Source: Lacinutrix mariniflava (GTDB lineage: Bacteria; Bacteroidota; Bacteroidia; Flavobacteriales; Flavobacteriaceae). Taken from it: a stretch of 64,000 bases of DNA. Made by a program: the position numbers and the translations under genes. The notes below the pieces were generated by a model. It worked only from the letters and a program-made list of their open reading frames with translations, made no database searches and had not been told where the DNA came from. Shown here one piece after another: positions 17,496-25,495 of the stretch (positions within the stretch are counted from its first letter, which is position 1; each line of letters begins with the position of its first letter). Where the stretch lies: contig NZ_LIQG01000026.1 in assembly GCF_001418015.1 (NCBI RefSeq), forward strand, positions 620,001 through 684,000, read 5' to 3'.

Positions 17496-18242
17496 TTAAA
17501 GTTTTATACTGTTTTTTATAGTGTTTTCAATATGTGCTAATAACAATTCCTGTGTTTCAAAATCGCTTGGTTTAACAGGTTTATGAGCCTCAAAAGTTAA
17601 GTGATTACCAATACCCATAGGAAATTTTCCATAGCGTAAATTTTTCCAAGAATTATTAATCGTTACAGGAACAATAACAGCACTTGGTATATATTTTATT
17701 AGTGTTTCCAAACCTTTAGTTTGAAAATGTTTTGGTTTTCCATCGCGACTTCTAGTGCCTTCCGGAAAAATAACAGCTGCTCTGTTTGTAGTTTCTATAT
17801 AATCTGCAAATTTTCTAATAGCAACAATAGCTTGTCTCGGGTTTTTGCGGTCTATTAAAGCCGATCCTCCATGTCTTAAATTATAAGATACACTCGGTAT
17901 ACCTTTTCCTAATTCCTTCTTACTAACAAATTTTACATGGTGTTTTCTAAAATACCACATTAATGGCGGAATATCTGCCATACTCTGGTGATTAGAAACA
18001 ATAATTACAGGCTGAGAAGTGTCTAATTTGTATGGGTTTATAAAAGTATGCCAAGTGCCTAAGCAATTTAAGCAACGCATTAAAAAAAACTGTAAAATAT
18101 CAACACTGTTTTTAAGTGCCTTGTAGCCCAGTACATTAAAGCAGAACCATTGTATTGGATGAAAAACAAGTAACGACAACCCAAAAAATAGGTAATACAA
18201 ACAAGTTAATGGATATGCTAAAATTTTTCTCATTTTCGACAA
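17496..18242 (-). CDS. 1-acyl-sn-glycerol-3-phosphate acyltransferase (PlsC family)
   Basis: The 248-residue membrane-associated enzyme transfers an acyl chain to lysophosphatidic acid in phospholipid synthesis. It has a hydrophobic N-terminal segment (about residues 9-30), the catalytic NHQSMADIP motif (H-x4-D), and the substrate-binding FPEGTRSRDGKP motif, followed by VPVTI. Length is normal. It is the first gene of the run acyltransferase, desaturase and HD protein. A second PlsC-type gene lies at 22532-23272, so the window holds two; which one is the main PlsC cannot be told. Confidence 0.92.
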   Translation of the reverse strand: MSKMRKILAYPLTCLYYLFFGLSLLVFHPIQWFCFNVLGYKALKNSVDILQFFLMRCLNCLGTWHTFINPYKLDTSQPVIIVSNHQSMADIPPLMWYFRKHHVKFVSKKELGKGIPSVSYNLRHGGSALIDRKNPRQAIVAIRKFADYIETTNRAAVIFPEGTRSRDGKPKHFQTKGLETLIKYIPSAVIVPVTINNSWKNLRYGKFPMGIGNHLTFEAHKPVKPSDFETQELLLAHIENTIKNSIKL

Positions 18243-18260
18243 GCTAATTATATGTCAAAA

Positions 18261-18297
18261 ATAGAAAAACCACGTTTAAAAAACGTGGTTTTTCTAT
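18261..18297. terminator. Intrinsic terminator after the bacilliredoxin gene
   Basis: A long perfect stem AAAAACCACGTTT / AAACGTGGTTTTT with an AAAA loop and T-runs on either strand. It lies downstream of the minus-strand bacilliredoxin gene and 19 bases before the acyltransferase start. Confidence 0.85.
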
Positions 18298-18348
18298 AAT
18301 ACTTAGTTTTAAAAACCGCGAATTAAATACTGTAAGTGTATTTAATTA

Positions 18349-18759
18349 CTAGCAATGCTCGTTATAAGCATCTACAAGGTTTTCTGCAATTAATTCTGCA
18401 GGACGACCTTCAATATGATGGCGCTCTAACATGTGTACTAATTCTCCATTTTTAAACAAAGCCATACAAGGCGAGCTTGGAGGAAAAGGTACCATATGGC
18501 CTCTTGCTTGGTTAACCGCCTCTTTATCTACACCTGCAAATACAGTTACAATATTAGTAGGTTTTTTATCATTATTTAAACTCATTTTTGCACCTGGACG
18601 CGCATTTGCTGCTGCACAACCACAAACCGAATTTACAACCACTAACGTAGTTCCTTCTCTTTTTATAGCCTCGTCAACAGACGCTGCTGTATGTAATGCT
18701 TCAAAACCTGCGTTTGTTAAATCTTCGCTCATAGGTTTTACCATTTCTGCTGGATACAT
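18349..18759 (-). CDS. BrxA/BrxB-type bacilliredoxin
   Basis: The 136-residue thioredoxin-fold protein belongs to the YphP/YqiW family, which removes bacillithiol from mixed disulfides on proteins. It shows the diagnostic VNSVCGCAAANARPG motif (CGC active site at about residues 46-48) and FKNGELVHMLERHHIEGR near the end. The length is that of the family. In Bacteroidota bacillithiol biosynthesis genes occur in many species, but none lie in this window. It has its own terminator and appears monocistronic. Confidence 0.93.
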   Translation of the reverse strand: MYPAEMVKPMSEDLTNAGFEALHTAASVDEAIKREGTTLVVVNSVCGCAAANARPGAKMSLNNDKKPTNIVTVFAGVDKEAVNQARGHMVPFPPSSPCMALFKNGELVHMLERHHIEGRPAELIAENLVDAYNEHC

Positions 18760-18827
18760 ATCTTCTAATTTTTATATTAATATTCTATTTGTACAAAGTT
18801 AATCAAAAACCATGCAATTATTATTAT

Positions 18828-18933
18828 GGCGTTACCTTATATCACTATCGTGCCATAAGGTCAGGCTATCACTACTCGCTTTTTTTGAGAAAAACAAAAA
18901 AGAGCTCAAACATGCCGTTCCATCCTTAACGCA
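18828..18933 (+). repeat. Dispersed repeat with inverted ends, copy 1
   Basis: The stretch begins GCGTTACC and ends CCTTAACGCA, so its ends are imperfect inverted repeats. Inside are AAGGTCAGGCT, a T-run and TGCCGTT. The same blocks in the same order are found on the minus strand at 38825-38746. I recall similar elements, with the blocks GGTCGGGCTTTC and CCTTAACGC, as frequent between genes of Flavobacteriaceae. No coding frame of interest is present; a 63-codon frame crossing it is not believable. Confidence 0.7.
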
Positions 18934-19020
18934 CTTACTTACTAATAGTCGTAACAAAACAAACATATTGACAACTAACAAAGTATTATATTTACAATCT
19001 TAAAAAATAATAGCGAGAGA

Positions 19021-19806
19021 ATGAGCGGATTAAAATGGATTGGTGCCACATTAGGATGGTCTTTTGGAGGACCAATAGGAGCAATAATAGGATTAGCATT
19101 AGGTAGTTTAGGAGATGCTTTAGCATCAGGAAAAGGAAATATATTTTTAGGTCAAGGCGATGATTCGCAACAGCAACAAGGTGGAAGACCACATTATAGA
19201 ACGCAGCAACAAAGAAGATCTCAAACAACATCTGGAGATTTTGAAGTTAGTTTACTAATACTGGCAACTGTAGTAATAAAAGCAGATGGTGTACAAGACC
19301 AAAGAGAACTAGATTTTGTACGAAAACAATTTGTTGGTATGTATGGCAAAGAGAGAGCCAACAAAGCTTTCGATTTATTTAAAAAAGTAAGTCAGCAAAC
19401 CATTCCATTACGTCAAGTATGTATGCAAATACAGCAAATGATGGATCACTCGTCTCGCTTACAATTAATGCATTTCTTATTTGGTATTGCAAAGGCAGAT
19501 GGTATGGTAACCGAAGACGAAGTAAACCAAATCTTCACCATTGCGGGTTATTTAGGTATTAGTTCTAGCGATTATAATAGTATTAAAGCCATGTTTTATA
19601 ACAGTAGTGATAATGCTTATAAAATATTAGAAATCACCAAATCTGCAACAGCAGATGAAATTAAAAAAGCCTACAGAAAAATGGCTAAAAAATACCATCC
19701 AGATAAAGTAGAACACTTAGGAGACGAACACAAAAAAGGAGCCGAAGAAAAATTTAAACAAGTACAAATGGCTTACGAGCAGTTGCAAAAGGAACGCGGG
19801 TTGTAA
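19021..19806 (+). CDS. TerB-DnaJ domain protein (DjlA-like co-chaperone)
   Basis: The 261-residue protein has a glycine-rich hydrophobic N-terminus (about residues 1-35, [21 protein letters not shown]) that could dip into or span the membrane. A low-complexity Q/G linker (40-70) follows. Next come a TerB-like helical domain (about 80-190, with [15 protein letters not shown] and [12 protein letters not shown]) and a C-terminal J domain (about 197-261) with the HPDK motif in KYHPDKVEH. This order is that of DjlA, a co-chaperone that recruits DnaK through its J domain. Length is normal. It stands alone on the plus strand. Confidence 0.92.
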   Translation: MSGLKWIGATLGWSFGGPIGAIIGLALGSLGDALASGKGNIFLGQGDDSQQQQGGRPHYRTQQQRRSQTTSGDFEVSLLILATVVIKADGVQDQRELDFVRKQFVGMYGKERANKAFDLFKKVSQQTIPLRQVCMQIQQMMDHSSRLQLMHFLFGIAKADGMVTEDEVNQIFTIAGYLGISSSDYNSIKAMFYNSSDNAYKILEITKSATADEIKKAYRKMAKKYHPDKVEHLGDEHKKGAEEKFKQVQMAYEQLQKERGL

Positions 19807-19850
19807 GTGAAGTTTTTACAAAGCAATTTAAAATGAGACTACTAATTACA

Positions 19851-19904
19851 GCTCCTCTCTTTAGTTAAAGAGAGGTGGTTTCGGTTTAACCGAAATCGGA
19901 GAGT
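19851..19904. repeat. Three-way-junction repeat element
   Basis: An outer pairing CTCC (19852-19855) / GGAG (19898-19901) encloses two hairpins. They are TCTCTTTA/TAAAGAGA (19856-19863 / 19866-19873) and TTTCGG/CCGAAA (19879-19884 / 19890-19895). I recall similar compact cloverleaf-like repeats between genes in Flavobacteriaceae, but only one copy is in this window. The remaining 200 bases between the TerB-DnaJ gene and the sigma factor hold nothing else I recognise. Confidence 0.55.
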
Positions 19905-20017
19905 TTGATAAAAAATGCGAAGCTATTTTAATTGTCATTTAGTACTACACTTAAAATAATTAAAAAAAAATAGGAGACCTTTCCATAAAATGACCATTAA
20001 TAAGTAAACAACTATTT

Positions 20018-20560
20018 ATGAGCGATCAAAAAATATTGGAACTTTTTAAAAATGGTAAGCGAAGTAAGGCGTTTAAAGAGTTATATAAACTCTATCCAAG
20101 AATAGAAAAACTTATTCTATCTAAAGGAGGGACAAAAGCAGATGCTAACGATGTGTTTCAAGAAGCGCTAATTATACTCAATAGAAATCTTGAAAAATCA
20201 GATTTCACATTAACATCTTCATTTTATACTTATTTATATTCCGTTTCGCGTTTTGTATGGAAAGACATGCAAAATAAGTTTTCAAAACAAGAACTACTCA
20301 AGTTAAGTACCGATGAGGTTTCTATATTTCATAACGTTTTAGAGGAACAAAAATACCAGTTTGCCGAAAAAGCTTTTCGCGAATTAGGAGAACGATGTCA
20401 ACAATTACTACAACGGTTTTACCTCAAAAAAATGTCTTTTAAAGACATTGCTAAGGTTATGCAATTTAAAAGCGAAAAAATTGCCAAAAACCAAAAGTAC
20501 AAATGCTTACAAAAAGCAAAAGACATCTACAGAACAACACTAAAAACCGTTCAATCTTAA
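20018..20560 (+). CDS. RNA polymerase sigma factor, sigma-70 family (ECF-like)
   Basis: The 180-residue protein has a region-2-like helical part (about residues 20-95, with KADANDVFQEALIILNRNL and TYLYSVSRFVWKD). A region-4 helix-turn-helix follows (about 115-175, LLQRFYLKKMSFKDIAKVMQF). There is no region 1 or 3, as in ECF sigma factors. It is followed 12 bases later by a single-pass membrane protein carrying a TonB-like domain, in the position normally held by an anti-sigma factor. The pair may therefore form an envelope-signalling unit, by analogy with ECF/anti-sigma pairs. Targets are unknown. Confidence 0.88.
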   Translation: MSDQKILELFKNGKRSKAFKELYKLYPRIEKLILSKGGTKADANDVFQEALIILNRNLEKSDFTLTSSFYTYLYSVSRFVWKDMQNKFSKQELLKLSTDEVSIFHNVLEEQKYQFAEKAFRELGERCQQLLQRFYLKKMSFKDIAKVMQFKSEKIAKNQKYKCLQKAKDIYRTTLKTVQS

Positions 20561-20572
20561 TTCGAAACAATC

Positions 20573-22420
20573 ATGGAAAAATATATAGAAAATACCGACT
20601 TAATAAACGCTTATTTAAACAATACGCTTTCAAAAAACGAAAAATTAATTTTTGAAAAAAGACTAGAAATAGATTCAGAATTTAAACAACTTTATAACGA
20701 GCAATTAGCAATTTTAGAAGGCATTAATCGAGTAGGTTTAAAAGCTGAAATTAATGCAGCAAAACAAAGCTACGTTCGTGGGAAGTGGATGAAATATATT
20801 GGAATTTCGGTTGGTGTTGTTTTAGTTTCAGTTGTGATTTTTAGTTTAGTTTTTAAAACTGAAATAACTAAAAACACAGAAAAAATAAACAATCAAATTG
20901 AAGCTATTACAGATGTAGAAACTGTTGAAAAATCTTTAAAAAAATTAATTGAAGACCCTAAAGAGTTAAAAGAAGTAATAGAAATAGATGATGAGATTGC
21001 CACGTCTCGAAAAGCGACTCGCAATGACGTATCGATTGAAGAGGTTGTAAATAAAGAAGCAGTTTCAAAAGAAAAGTCACTTGTAAAAATAGACGAAGTC
21101 TCTCAAAAAACAAAGCCTGAACCAATGGCAACAGAATTAAAGGCATTCTTCAAATTAAATAAAAAACAACCTCAAATAATAGAAGTAAATACAGAAAAAG
21201 AGTTTACTGTTACTTGTAAAGAAGGAACCATTTTAACCATTCCAGCAAAATCTTTTGTAGATGCTAAAACAGCAAAATTAGTAACAGGAATAATTAGTCT
21301 TGAAGTTACAGAATACTATAAATTGTCTGATATGTTAATTGGTAATTTAACAACAAAAGCAGATGATAAGCAATTGGAAACTGGAGGCATGTTGTATTTA
21401 GATGCTAATAAAAAAGGCAAAAAACTAAAATTAAAAAAAGGAAGAAGAATACAAATGACTTTTAATAGTAAAGGCAAAAAAGGCATGCAATTATTTTCTG
21501 GTGAAGAGAATAATGAAGGTGTGAATTGGAAATTACAAACTGAAAAAAAGGAGAGTATAGAAGAAGATGTTGAAGTCGCTTTTTCAACAATAGAAATAGT
21601 TCCAACTTATCCTGGATGCGAAAATCTTTCAAATAATGATAAGAGAAAATGTATGAATGATGCAATAAATAAGATTGTATCTAGAAAGTTTGATATGGAA
21701 ATTGCTGAAAATTTAGGGCTAAAAGGAAAACAAAAAATTGTTATAGATTTTAGAATAGACAAAAAGGGAAATGTAGGTGAAGTTAATGCACGAGCATCAA
21801 GAAAAGAAGTAGCAGATGAAGCTGTAAGAGTTATAGAATTTTTACCACAATTTATTCCAGGTAAACAAAGAGGTAAGCCTGTAAGAACTCGATATTCTTT
21901 AGTTTTTAATATTCAATTGGAAGGTGAAAATACAGAATCAAACTCAGTTGTTTTTGTAAAAAGTGATAAAAAATTTATAGAAATTTTCGAAAAACGTTTA
22001 GATTCTATTGAATCTTCAAATGGAATCCTTGGAACAATAAGTAATGACCATATTGCACGCTATGCCTTTGCAACCACAAAACTAGGTTGGATAAACTGTG
22101 ATAGATTTGTTAACTCTAAAAAACAAAAAGTAAAATTTAAACTAAAAATTAAAGACCCTAATGGAACTAATGTAAAAATGGTTTTTAAAAGCATGAGTTC
22201 TATTTTACCAAGTAAAAAGTTTGCAGACGAATTCGATTTTGGGCTTCTTCCTATAGATGAAGAAGTTATAGTAATAGCTATTAAAAAAACAAAAGACAAG
22301 TTGTATTTAGCTAAAAAAGAGATGCAAACAAAAAGGAATCCAGATTTGAAACTAGACTTCAAAGAAGTAACAATTCAAGAGCTTAAAATGGAATTAGAAA
22401 ATTTAAATAGTTCATTCTAA
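20573..22420 (+). CDS. Single-pass membrane protein with TonB-like C-terminal domain, possible sigma partner
   Basis: The 615-residue protein has a cytoplasmic N-terminus of about 70 residues, one membrane helix (about 74-94) and a lysine/glutamate-rich linker. A beta-rich domain follows (about 200-320, with a TGGMLYLDANKKGKKLKL segment). A TonB C-terminal-like domain comes next (about 345-450, YPGCENLSNNDKRKCM through FNIQLE). A final beta-rich part (about 460-615) has no family I recognise. The layout resembles anti-sigma factors (sigma-binding N-terminus, membrane helix, periplasmic sensor), although no zinc-binding HxxxCxxC motif is seen. It starts 12 bases after the sigma-factor gene. 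The linker residues 141-153 are encoded by an in-frame REP-like element (20993-21029). Confidence 0.8.
   Translation: MEKYIENTDLINAYLNNTLSKNEKLIFEKRLEIDSEFKQLYNEQLAILEGINRVGLKAEINAAKQSYVRGKWMKYIGISVGVVLVSVVIFSLVFKTEITKNTEKINNQIEAITDVETVEKSLKKLIEDPKELKEVIEIDDEIATSRKATRNDVSIEEVVNKEAVSKEKSLVKIDEVSQKTKPEPMATELKAFFKLNKKQPQIIEVNTEKEFTVTCKEGTILTIPAKSFVDAKTAKLVTGIISLEVTEYYKLSDMLIGNLTTKADDKQLETGGMLYLDANKKGKKLKLKKGRRIQMTFNSKGKKGMQLFSGEENNEGVNWKLQTEKKESIEEDVEVAFSTIEIVPTYPGCENLSNNDKRKCMNDAINKIVSRKFDMEIAENLGLKGKQKIVIDFRIDKKGNVGEVNARASRKEVADEAVRVIEFLPQFIPGKQRGKPVRTRYSLVFNIQLEGENTESNSVVFVKSDKKFIEIFEKRLDSIESSNGILGTISNDHIARYAFATTKLGWINCDRFVNSKKQKVKFKLKIKDPNGTNVKMVFKSMSSILPSKKFADEFDFGLLPIDEEVIVIAIKKTKDKLYLAKKEMQTKRNPDLKLDFKEVTIQELKMELENLNSSF
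20993..21029 (+). repeat. REP-like palindromic element inside a coding sequence
   Basis: Thirty-seven bases starting GAGATTGCCACG and ending CTCGCAATGACG. The same outer blocks occur in the intergenic element at 22432-22518, about 1.4 kb downstream. Here the element is translated in frame as EIATSRKATRNDV (residues 141-153 of the membrane protein). It falls in the flexible linker after the membrane helix, where an insertion would be tolerated. Confidence 0.75.
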
Positions 22421-22431
22421 TATTCTTTTAG

Positions 22432-22518
22432 CGTCATTGCAACGCGTTTTTGTTACATGGTAATCTCATGAAGTAATCGATATATTTAAGAGGTTGCCAC
22501 GCTTCACACGCAATGACA
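22432..22518. repeat. Bipartite REP-like element (intergenic)
   Basis: The left arm starts CGTCATTGC and runs to GTAATCTC. The right arm starts GAGGTTGCCACGC and ends CGCAATGACA. The arms are inverted relative to each other, so the whole can fold into a long hairpin. I recall this CGTCATTGCGAG...GCAATCTC pattern as widespread between genes in Bacteroidota. It fills most of the gap between two convergent genes (22421-22531). A single-arm relative lies in the coding sequence at 20993. Confidence 0.75.
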
Positions 22519-22531
22519 TTTCTAACTTAAC

Positions 22532-23272
22532 CTACTTACTCCCAAAAGCCAACAATTGATTATAAATAACAGACTTAGACTGTGCATTAATAGCTTTAGC
22601 ATCATCCTTTGTTAAACCTTCAGTCTCAATAAATTTGTGAATTTTCGCTCTCATTTGTCCAGGGCTTCCACTAAAAAAAGTATAAGAAAAACGTTTTTTA
22701 TTGTCTCCAAAAGTAATCGGTACAATTGGTATTTGATGATTTATAGCTAAACGGAAAGCACCATCTTTAAAATCGGTTAAAAGAATGTGTTCTTCAGGTA
22801 CCAAACCTTCAGGGAAAATGCAAATACTTAAACCTTGCTTTAAACGTCTTTGCGCTCTTAAAAACACGGCTTGTCTGCTTTTTGGGTTATTTCTGTCTAC
22901 TAAAATAGCGGTACGCTTGTAGAAAAAACCAAATAAAGGAATCTTTGCGAGTTCAGCTTTACCAACAAAAACAAATGGGTTTTTAACAGTAACTAACATT
23001 AGCATAATATCCAACATAGAGGTATGGTTGGCAATAAACATATAACTCTTGCTTTTTTCGGGTACTTGCTCTCTTATTATTTTAGTATTAAATCCCATGC
23101 CTATTAAAATACAACGTGCCCAAATGCGTGCGAGTTTAAAGAAGTAGGGATACCAAGATTCTTTTAAAATCGAGACTATTAGAAATGGAAACATAATAAT
23201 TATAGGTAATGCAACCATTACGTAAAACCAAATACGGTAGAATAACCAGAAAATCTTTTTAAAAACAATCAT
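22532..23272 (-). CDS. 1-acyl-sn-glycerol-3-phosphate acyltransferase (PlsC family, second copy)
   Basis: The enzyme (about 246 residues) has a hydrophobic N-terminal segment, the acyltransferase motif NHTSMLDI, VDRNNPKSR, and the FPEGLVPEE motif in place of the more common FPEGTR. VPITFGDNKKR follows. It transfers an acyl chain to lysophosphatidic acid or a related acceptor. An upstream in-frame TTG at 23281 would add three residues, but the ATG at 23272 is the better start. It is divergent from trpS. It differs clearly from the copy at 17496-18242, so the two may use different acyl donors or acceptors. Confidence 0.9.
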   Translation of the reverse strand: MIVFKKIFWLFYRIWFYVMVALPIIIMFPFLIVSILKESWYPYFFKLARIWARCILIGMGFNTKIIREQVPEKSKSYMFIANHTSMLDIMLMLVTVKNPFVFVGKAELAKIPLFGFFYKRTAILVDRNNPKSRQAVFLRAQRRLKQGLSICIFPEGLVPEEHILLTDFKDGAFRLAINHQIPIVPITFGDNKKRFSYTFFSGSPGQMRAKIHKFIETEGLTKDDAKAINAQSKSVIYNQLLAFGSK

Positions 23273-23295
23273 AAGCGCCAAAAATACATAATTGT

Positions 23296-23329
23296 TTTGA
23301 GCTATTTTAATTGAAAAAAAATACCTTTG
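23296..23329 (+). promoter_or_regulatory. Promoter of trpS
   Basis: TTTG (23296-23299) and TACCTTTG (23322-23329) are separated by 22 bases, a good match to the Bacteroidota primary promoter. The -7 box ends 69 bases before the trpS start. Confidence 0.65.
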
Positions 23330-23398
23330 TTTTTTAATTAACCTAAAAGCGATTACTGCTTAATTTATAGATAGCAGAGTCAAGTCACATACATTATT

Positions 23399-24367
23399 AT
23401 GGCAAGAGTACTTACAGGAATACAAAGCACAGGAACACCACACTTAGGAAACATATTAGGCGCATTAAAGCCAGCAATGGCATTAGCTAACGATGCAGCA
23501 AACGAATCGTTTTTGTTTATTGCAGACATGCACTCGCTTACCCAAATTAAAGATGGTGAAACATTAAGAAATAACACGTATTCTACTGCTGCAACTTGGT
23601 TGGCTTTAGGTTTAGATATAGAAAAAACAATATTTTACAGACAAAGTGATATACCACAAACAACAGAGTTGTCTTGGTATTTAAGCTGTTTTTTTCCATA
23701 CCAACGTTTAACATTAGCACATAGTTTTAAAGATAAAGCAGACAGATTAGAAGATGTAAACGCAGGTTTATTTACTTACCCAATGCTTATGGCAGCAGAT
23801 ATTTTATTATATGATGCCGAAATTATTCCTGTTGGAAAAGACCAATTACAACACATAGAAATGACGCGTGATGTAGCCTCTCGTTTTCATTCTAAAATGG
23901 GTGAAACATTTGTTATGCCTAAAGGTCAGATACAAGAAAGTAATATGCTTATTCCAGGAACCGATGGTGCTAAAATGAGTAAGAGTAAAGGTAATATTAT
24001 CAATATATTTTTACCAGAAAAGAAACTACGTAAGCAAGTAATGACTATTAAAACAGATAGTACTGCTCTTGAAGATGCTAAAGATTGGTCTACTTGTAAC
24101 TGTTTTGCTATTTATAGTTTAATGGCTTCGGAGGAAGAAATAACAACTATGAAAGCCAACTACGAAAACGGTAATTACGGTTACGGTCATGCAAAGCAAG
24201 CCTTATTCGAATTAATTTTAAAAACGTTTGAAACAGAAAGAGAACGTTATTATTTTTATATGGATAATCTTGATAAAATAGACGAAGCGCTTGTTAAAGG
24301 AGCAGAAAAAGCTAAAGTTGTTGCAGATGCTGTTTTAAAACGTGTAAGAGCTAAAGTTGGATATTAA
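23399..24367 (+). CDS. trpS: Tryptophanyl-tRNA synthetase
   Basis: TrpS charges tRNA-Trp with tryptophan. The 322-residue protein is the usual bacterial class I enzyme. It shows the TGIQSTGTPHLGN segment (HIGH-type, about residues 6-18) and the AKMSKSKGN signature (KMSKS) near residue 196. Other conserved segments include DMHSLTQI, YPMLMAADILLYDA and VPVGKDQ-like IPVGKDQLQHIE. Length is standard. It has its own promoter and is convergent with the sugar-nucleotide dehydrogenase gene. Confidence 0.97.
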   Translation: MARVLTGIQSTGTPHLGNILGALKPAMALANDAANESFLFIADMHSLTQIKDGETLRNNTYSTAATWLALGLDIEKTIFYRQSDIPQTTELSWYLSCFFPYQRLTLAHSFKDKADRLEDVNAGLFTYPMLMAADILLYDAEIIPVGKDQLQHIEMTRDVASRFHSKMGETFVMPKGQIQESNMLIPGTDGAKMSKSKGNIINIFLPEKKLRKQVMTIKTDSTALEDAKDWSTCNCFAIYSLMASEEEITTMKANYENGNYGYGHAKQALFELILKTFETERERYYFYMDNLDKIDEALVKGAEKAKVVADAVLKRVRAKVGY

Positions 24368-24386
24368 ATATTTATGCAACTAAAAG

Positions 24387-25337
24387 CTATTTTTTAATAG
24401 CTTTTAGTTGTGTCAACATTTCTTTAGTAATAGCTTCAAGATCAAAACTGTGTTTCCAGTTCCATTGCTCTCTAGCTTCGGTATCATCAATGCTTTGTGG
24501 CCAAGAATCTGCAATGTCTTGTCTAAAGTCTGGCTTGTAAGTCATTTTAAATTCAGGAATAACTTTTTGTATAGACGCTGCGATTTCTTTAGGCGTAAAG
24601 CTAATTCCAGATAAATTATAAGCCGATCTTATTTTTATAGTCTCTGGCTTTGCAGCCATAATATCTACCGTTGCTTTAATAGCATCGTCCATAAACAACA
24701 TTGGTAATGCTGTGTTTTCAGATAAGAAACATTCATATTTACTAGCTTTTAAAGCTTCGTGATAAATTTCTACAGCATAATCTGTAGTACCACCACCTGG
24801 TAATGTTTTCCAACTAATAATACCAGGATAACGAATACTTCTAACATCTACTCCGTATTTATTATGGTAATATTCGCACCAGCGCTCACCAACTTGTTTG
24901 GTAATACCGTAAACCGTAGTTGGCTCCATAGAGGTATATTGTGGTGTGTTTTCTTTTGGTGTTGTTGGTCCAAAAACAGCAATACTAGAAGGCCAAAATA
25001 CATGATCAATAACTTTTCCTTTGGCAAGGTTTAAAACATGAAATAAAGAATTCATATTTAAATCCCAAGCTTCCATAGGATATTTTTCTCCTGTGGCACT
25101 CAGTAAAGCAGCCATTAAATAGATGGTTTTTACATTATTGTTTAAGCAACAATCCTTAATAGCATTAAAGTTTTTTGCATCAAGAATAACAAAAGGACCA
25201 GAACTTACAAGTTCTAGTTTTCTAGTATTAATATCGCTTGCAATTACATTATCGACTCCATGGATTTCCCTAAGTTTATAAGTAAGTTCTGAGCCTATTT
25301 GACCACAAGCTCCAATAATTAAAATTTTTGATGACAT
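24387..25337 (-). CDS. NAD-dependent epimerase/dehydratase, L-threonine dehydrogenase-like
   Basis: The protein (316 residues from the chosen start) is an extended short-chain dehydrogenase. It has the Rossmann motif GACGQIGSEL, PSSIAVFGPTTP, and the catalytic VYGITK (YxxxK) motif near residue 140. This closely matches the UDP-galactose-epimerase-like L-threonine 3-dehydrogenases found in Flavobacterium and Cytophaga, which oxidise threonine to 2-amino-3-ketobutyrate. An upstream in-frame ATG at 25391 would add 18 hydrophobic residues before MSSKILIIGACG and is unlikely, as this is a cytoplasmic enzyme. Exact substrate is inferred from family resemblance. Confidence 0.88.
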   Translation of the reverse strand: MSSKILIIGACGQIGSELTYKLREIHGVDNVIASDINTRKLELVSSGPFVILDAKNFNAIKDCCLNNNVKTIYLMAALLSATGEKYPMEAWDLNMNSLFHVLNLAKGKVIDHVFWPSSIAVFGPTTPKENTPQYTSMEPTTVYGITKQVGERWCEYYHNKYGVDVRSIRYPGIISWKTLPGGGTTDYAVEIYHEALKASKYECFLSENTALPMLFMDDAIKATVDIMAAKPETIKIRSAYNLSGISFTPKEIAASIQKVIPEFKMTYKPDFRQDIADSWPQSIDDTEAREQWNWKHSFDLEAITKEMLTQLKAIKK

Positions 25338-25463
25338 AGTATTGTTGTATATAAAGTGAATCAAAAATAATAAGATTTTATTCAACTTCAAGTTAAAAAT
25401 AGAATATTAACAGCGTGAGTATATTTTTATGATATTAGTAAGAGCTTAAAAGCTTGAATACAA

Positions 25464-25471
25464 TATATTTG
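25464..25471 (+). promoter_or_regulatory. -7 box upstream of the lipoprotein pair
   Basis: TATATTTG matches TAnnTTTG exactly and lies 24 bases before the start at 25496. No clear -33 element. Confidence 0.4.
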
Positions 25472-25495
25472 TAACAATAAAAGACACTTTATTTA

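Noticed and set aside
18812-19003. 63-codon open frame on the plus strand
   Set aside because: It crosses the dispersed repeat at 18828-18933, has no recognisable protein features and no promoter. Its composition reflects the repeat.
18992-19231. 79-codon leucine-rich frame on the minus strand
   Set aside because: It is antisense to the start of the TerB-DnaJ gene, and its leucines arise from the glutamine-rich linker read in reverse.
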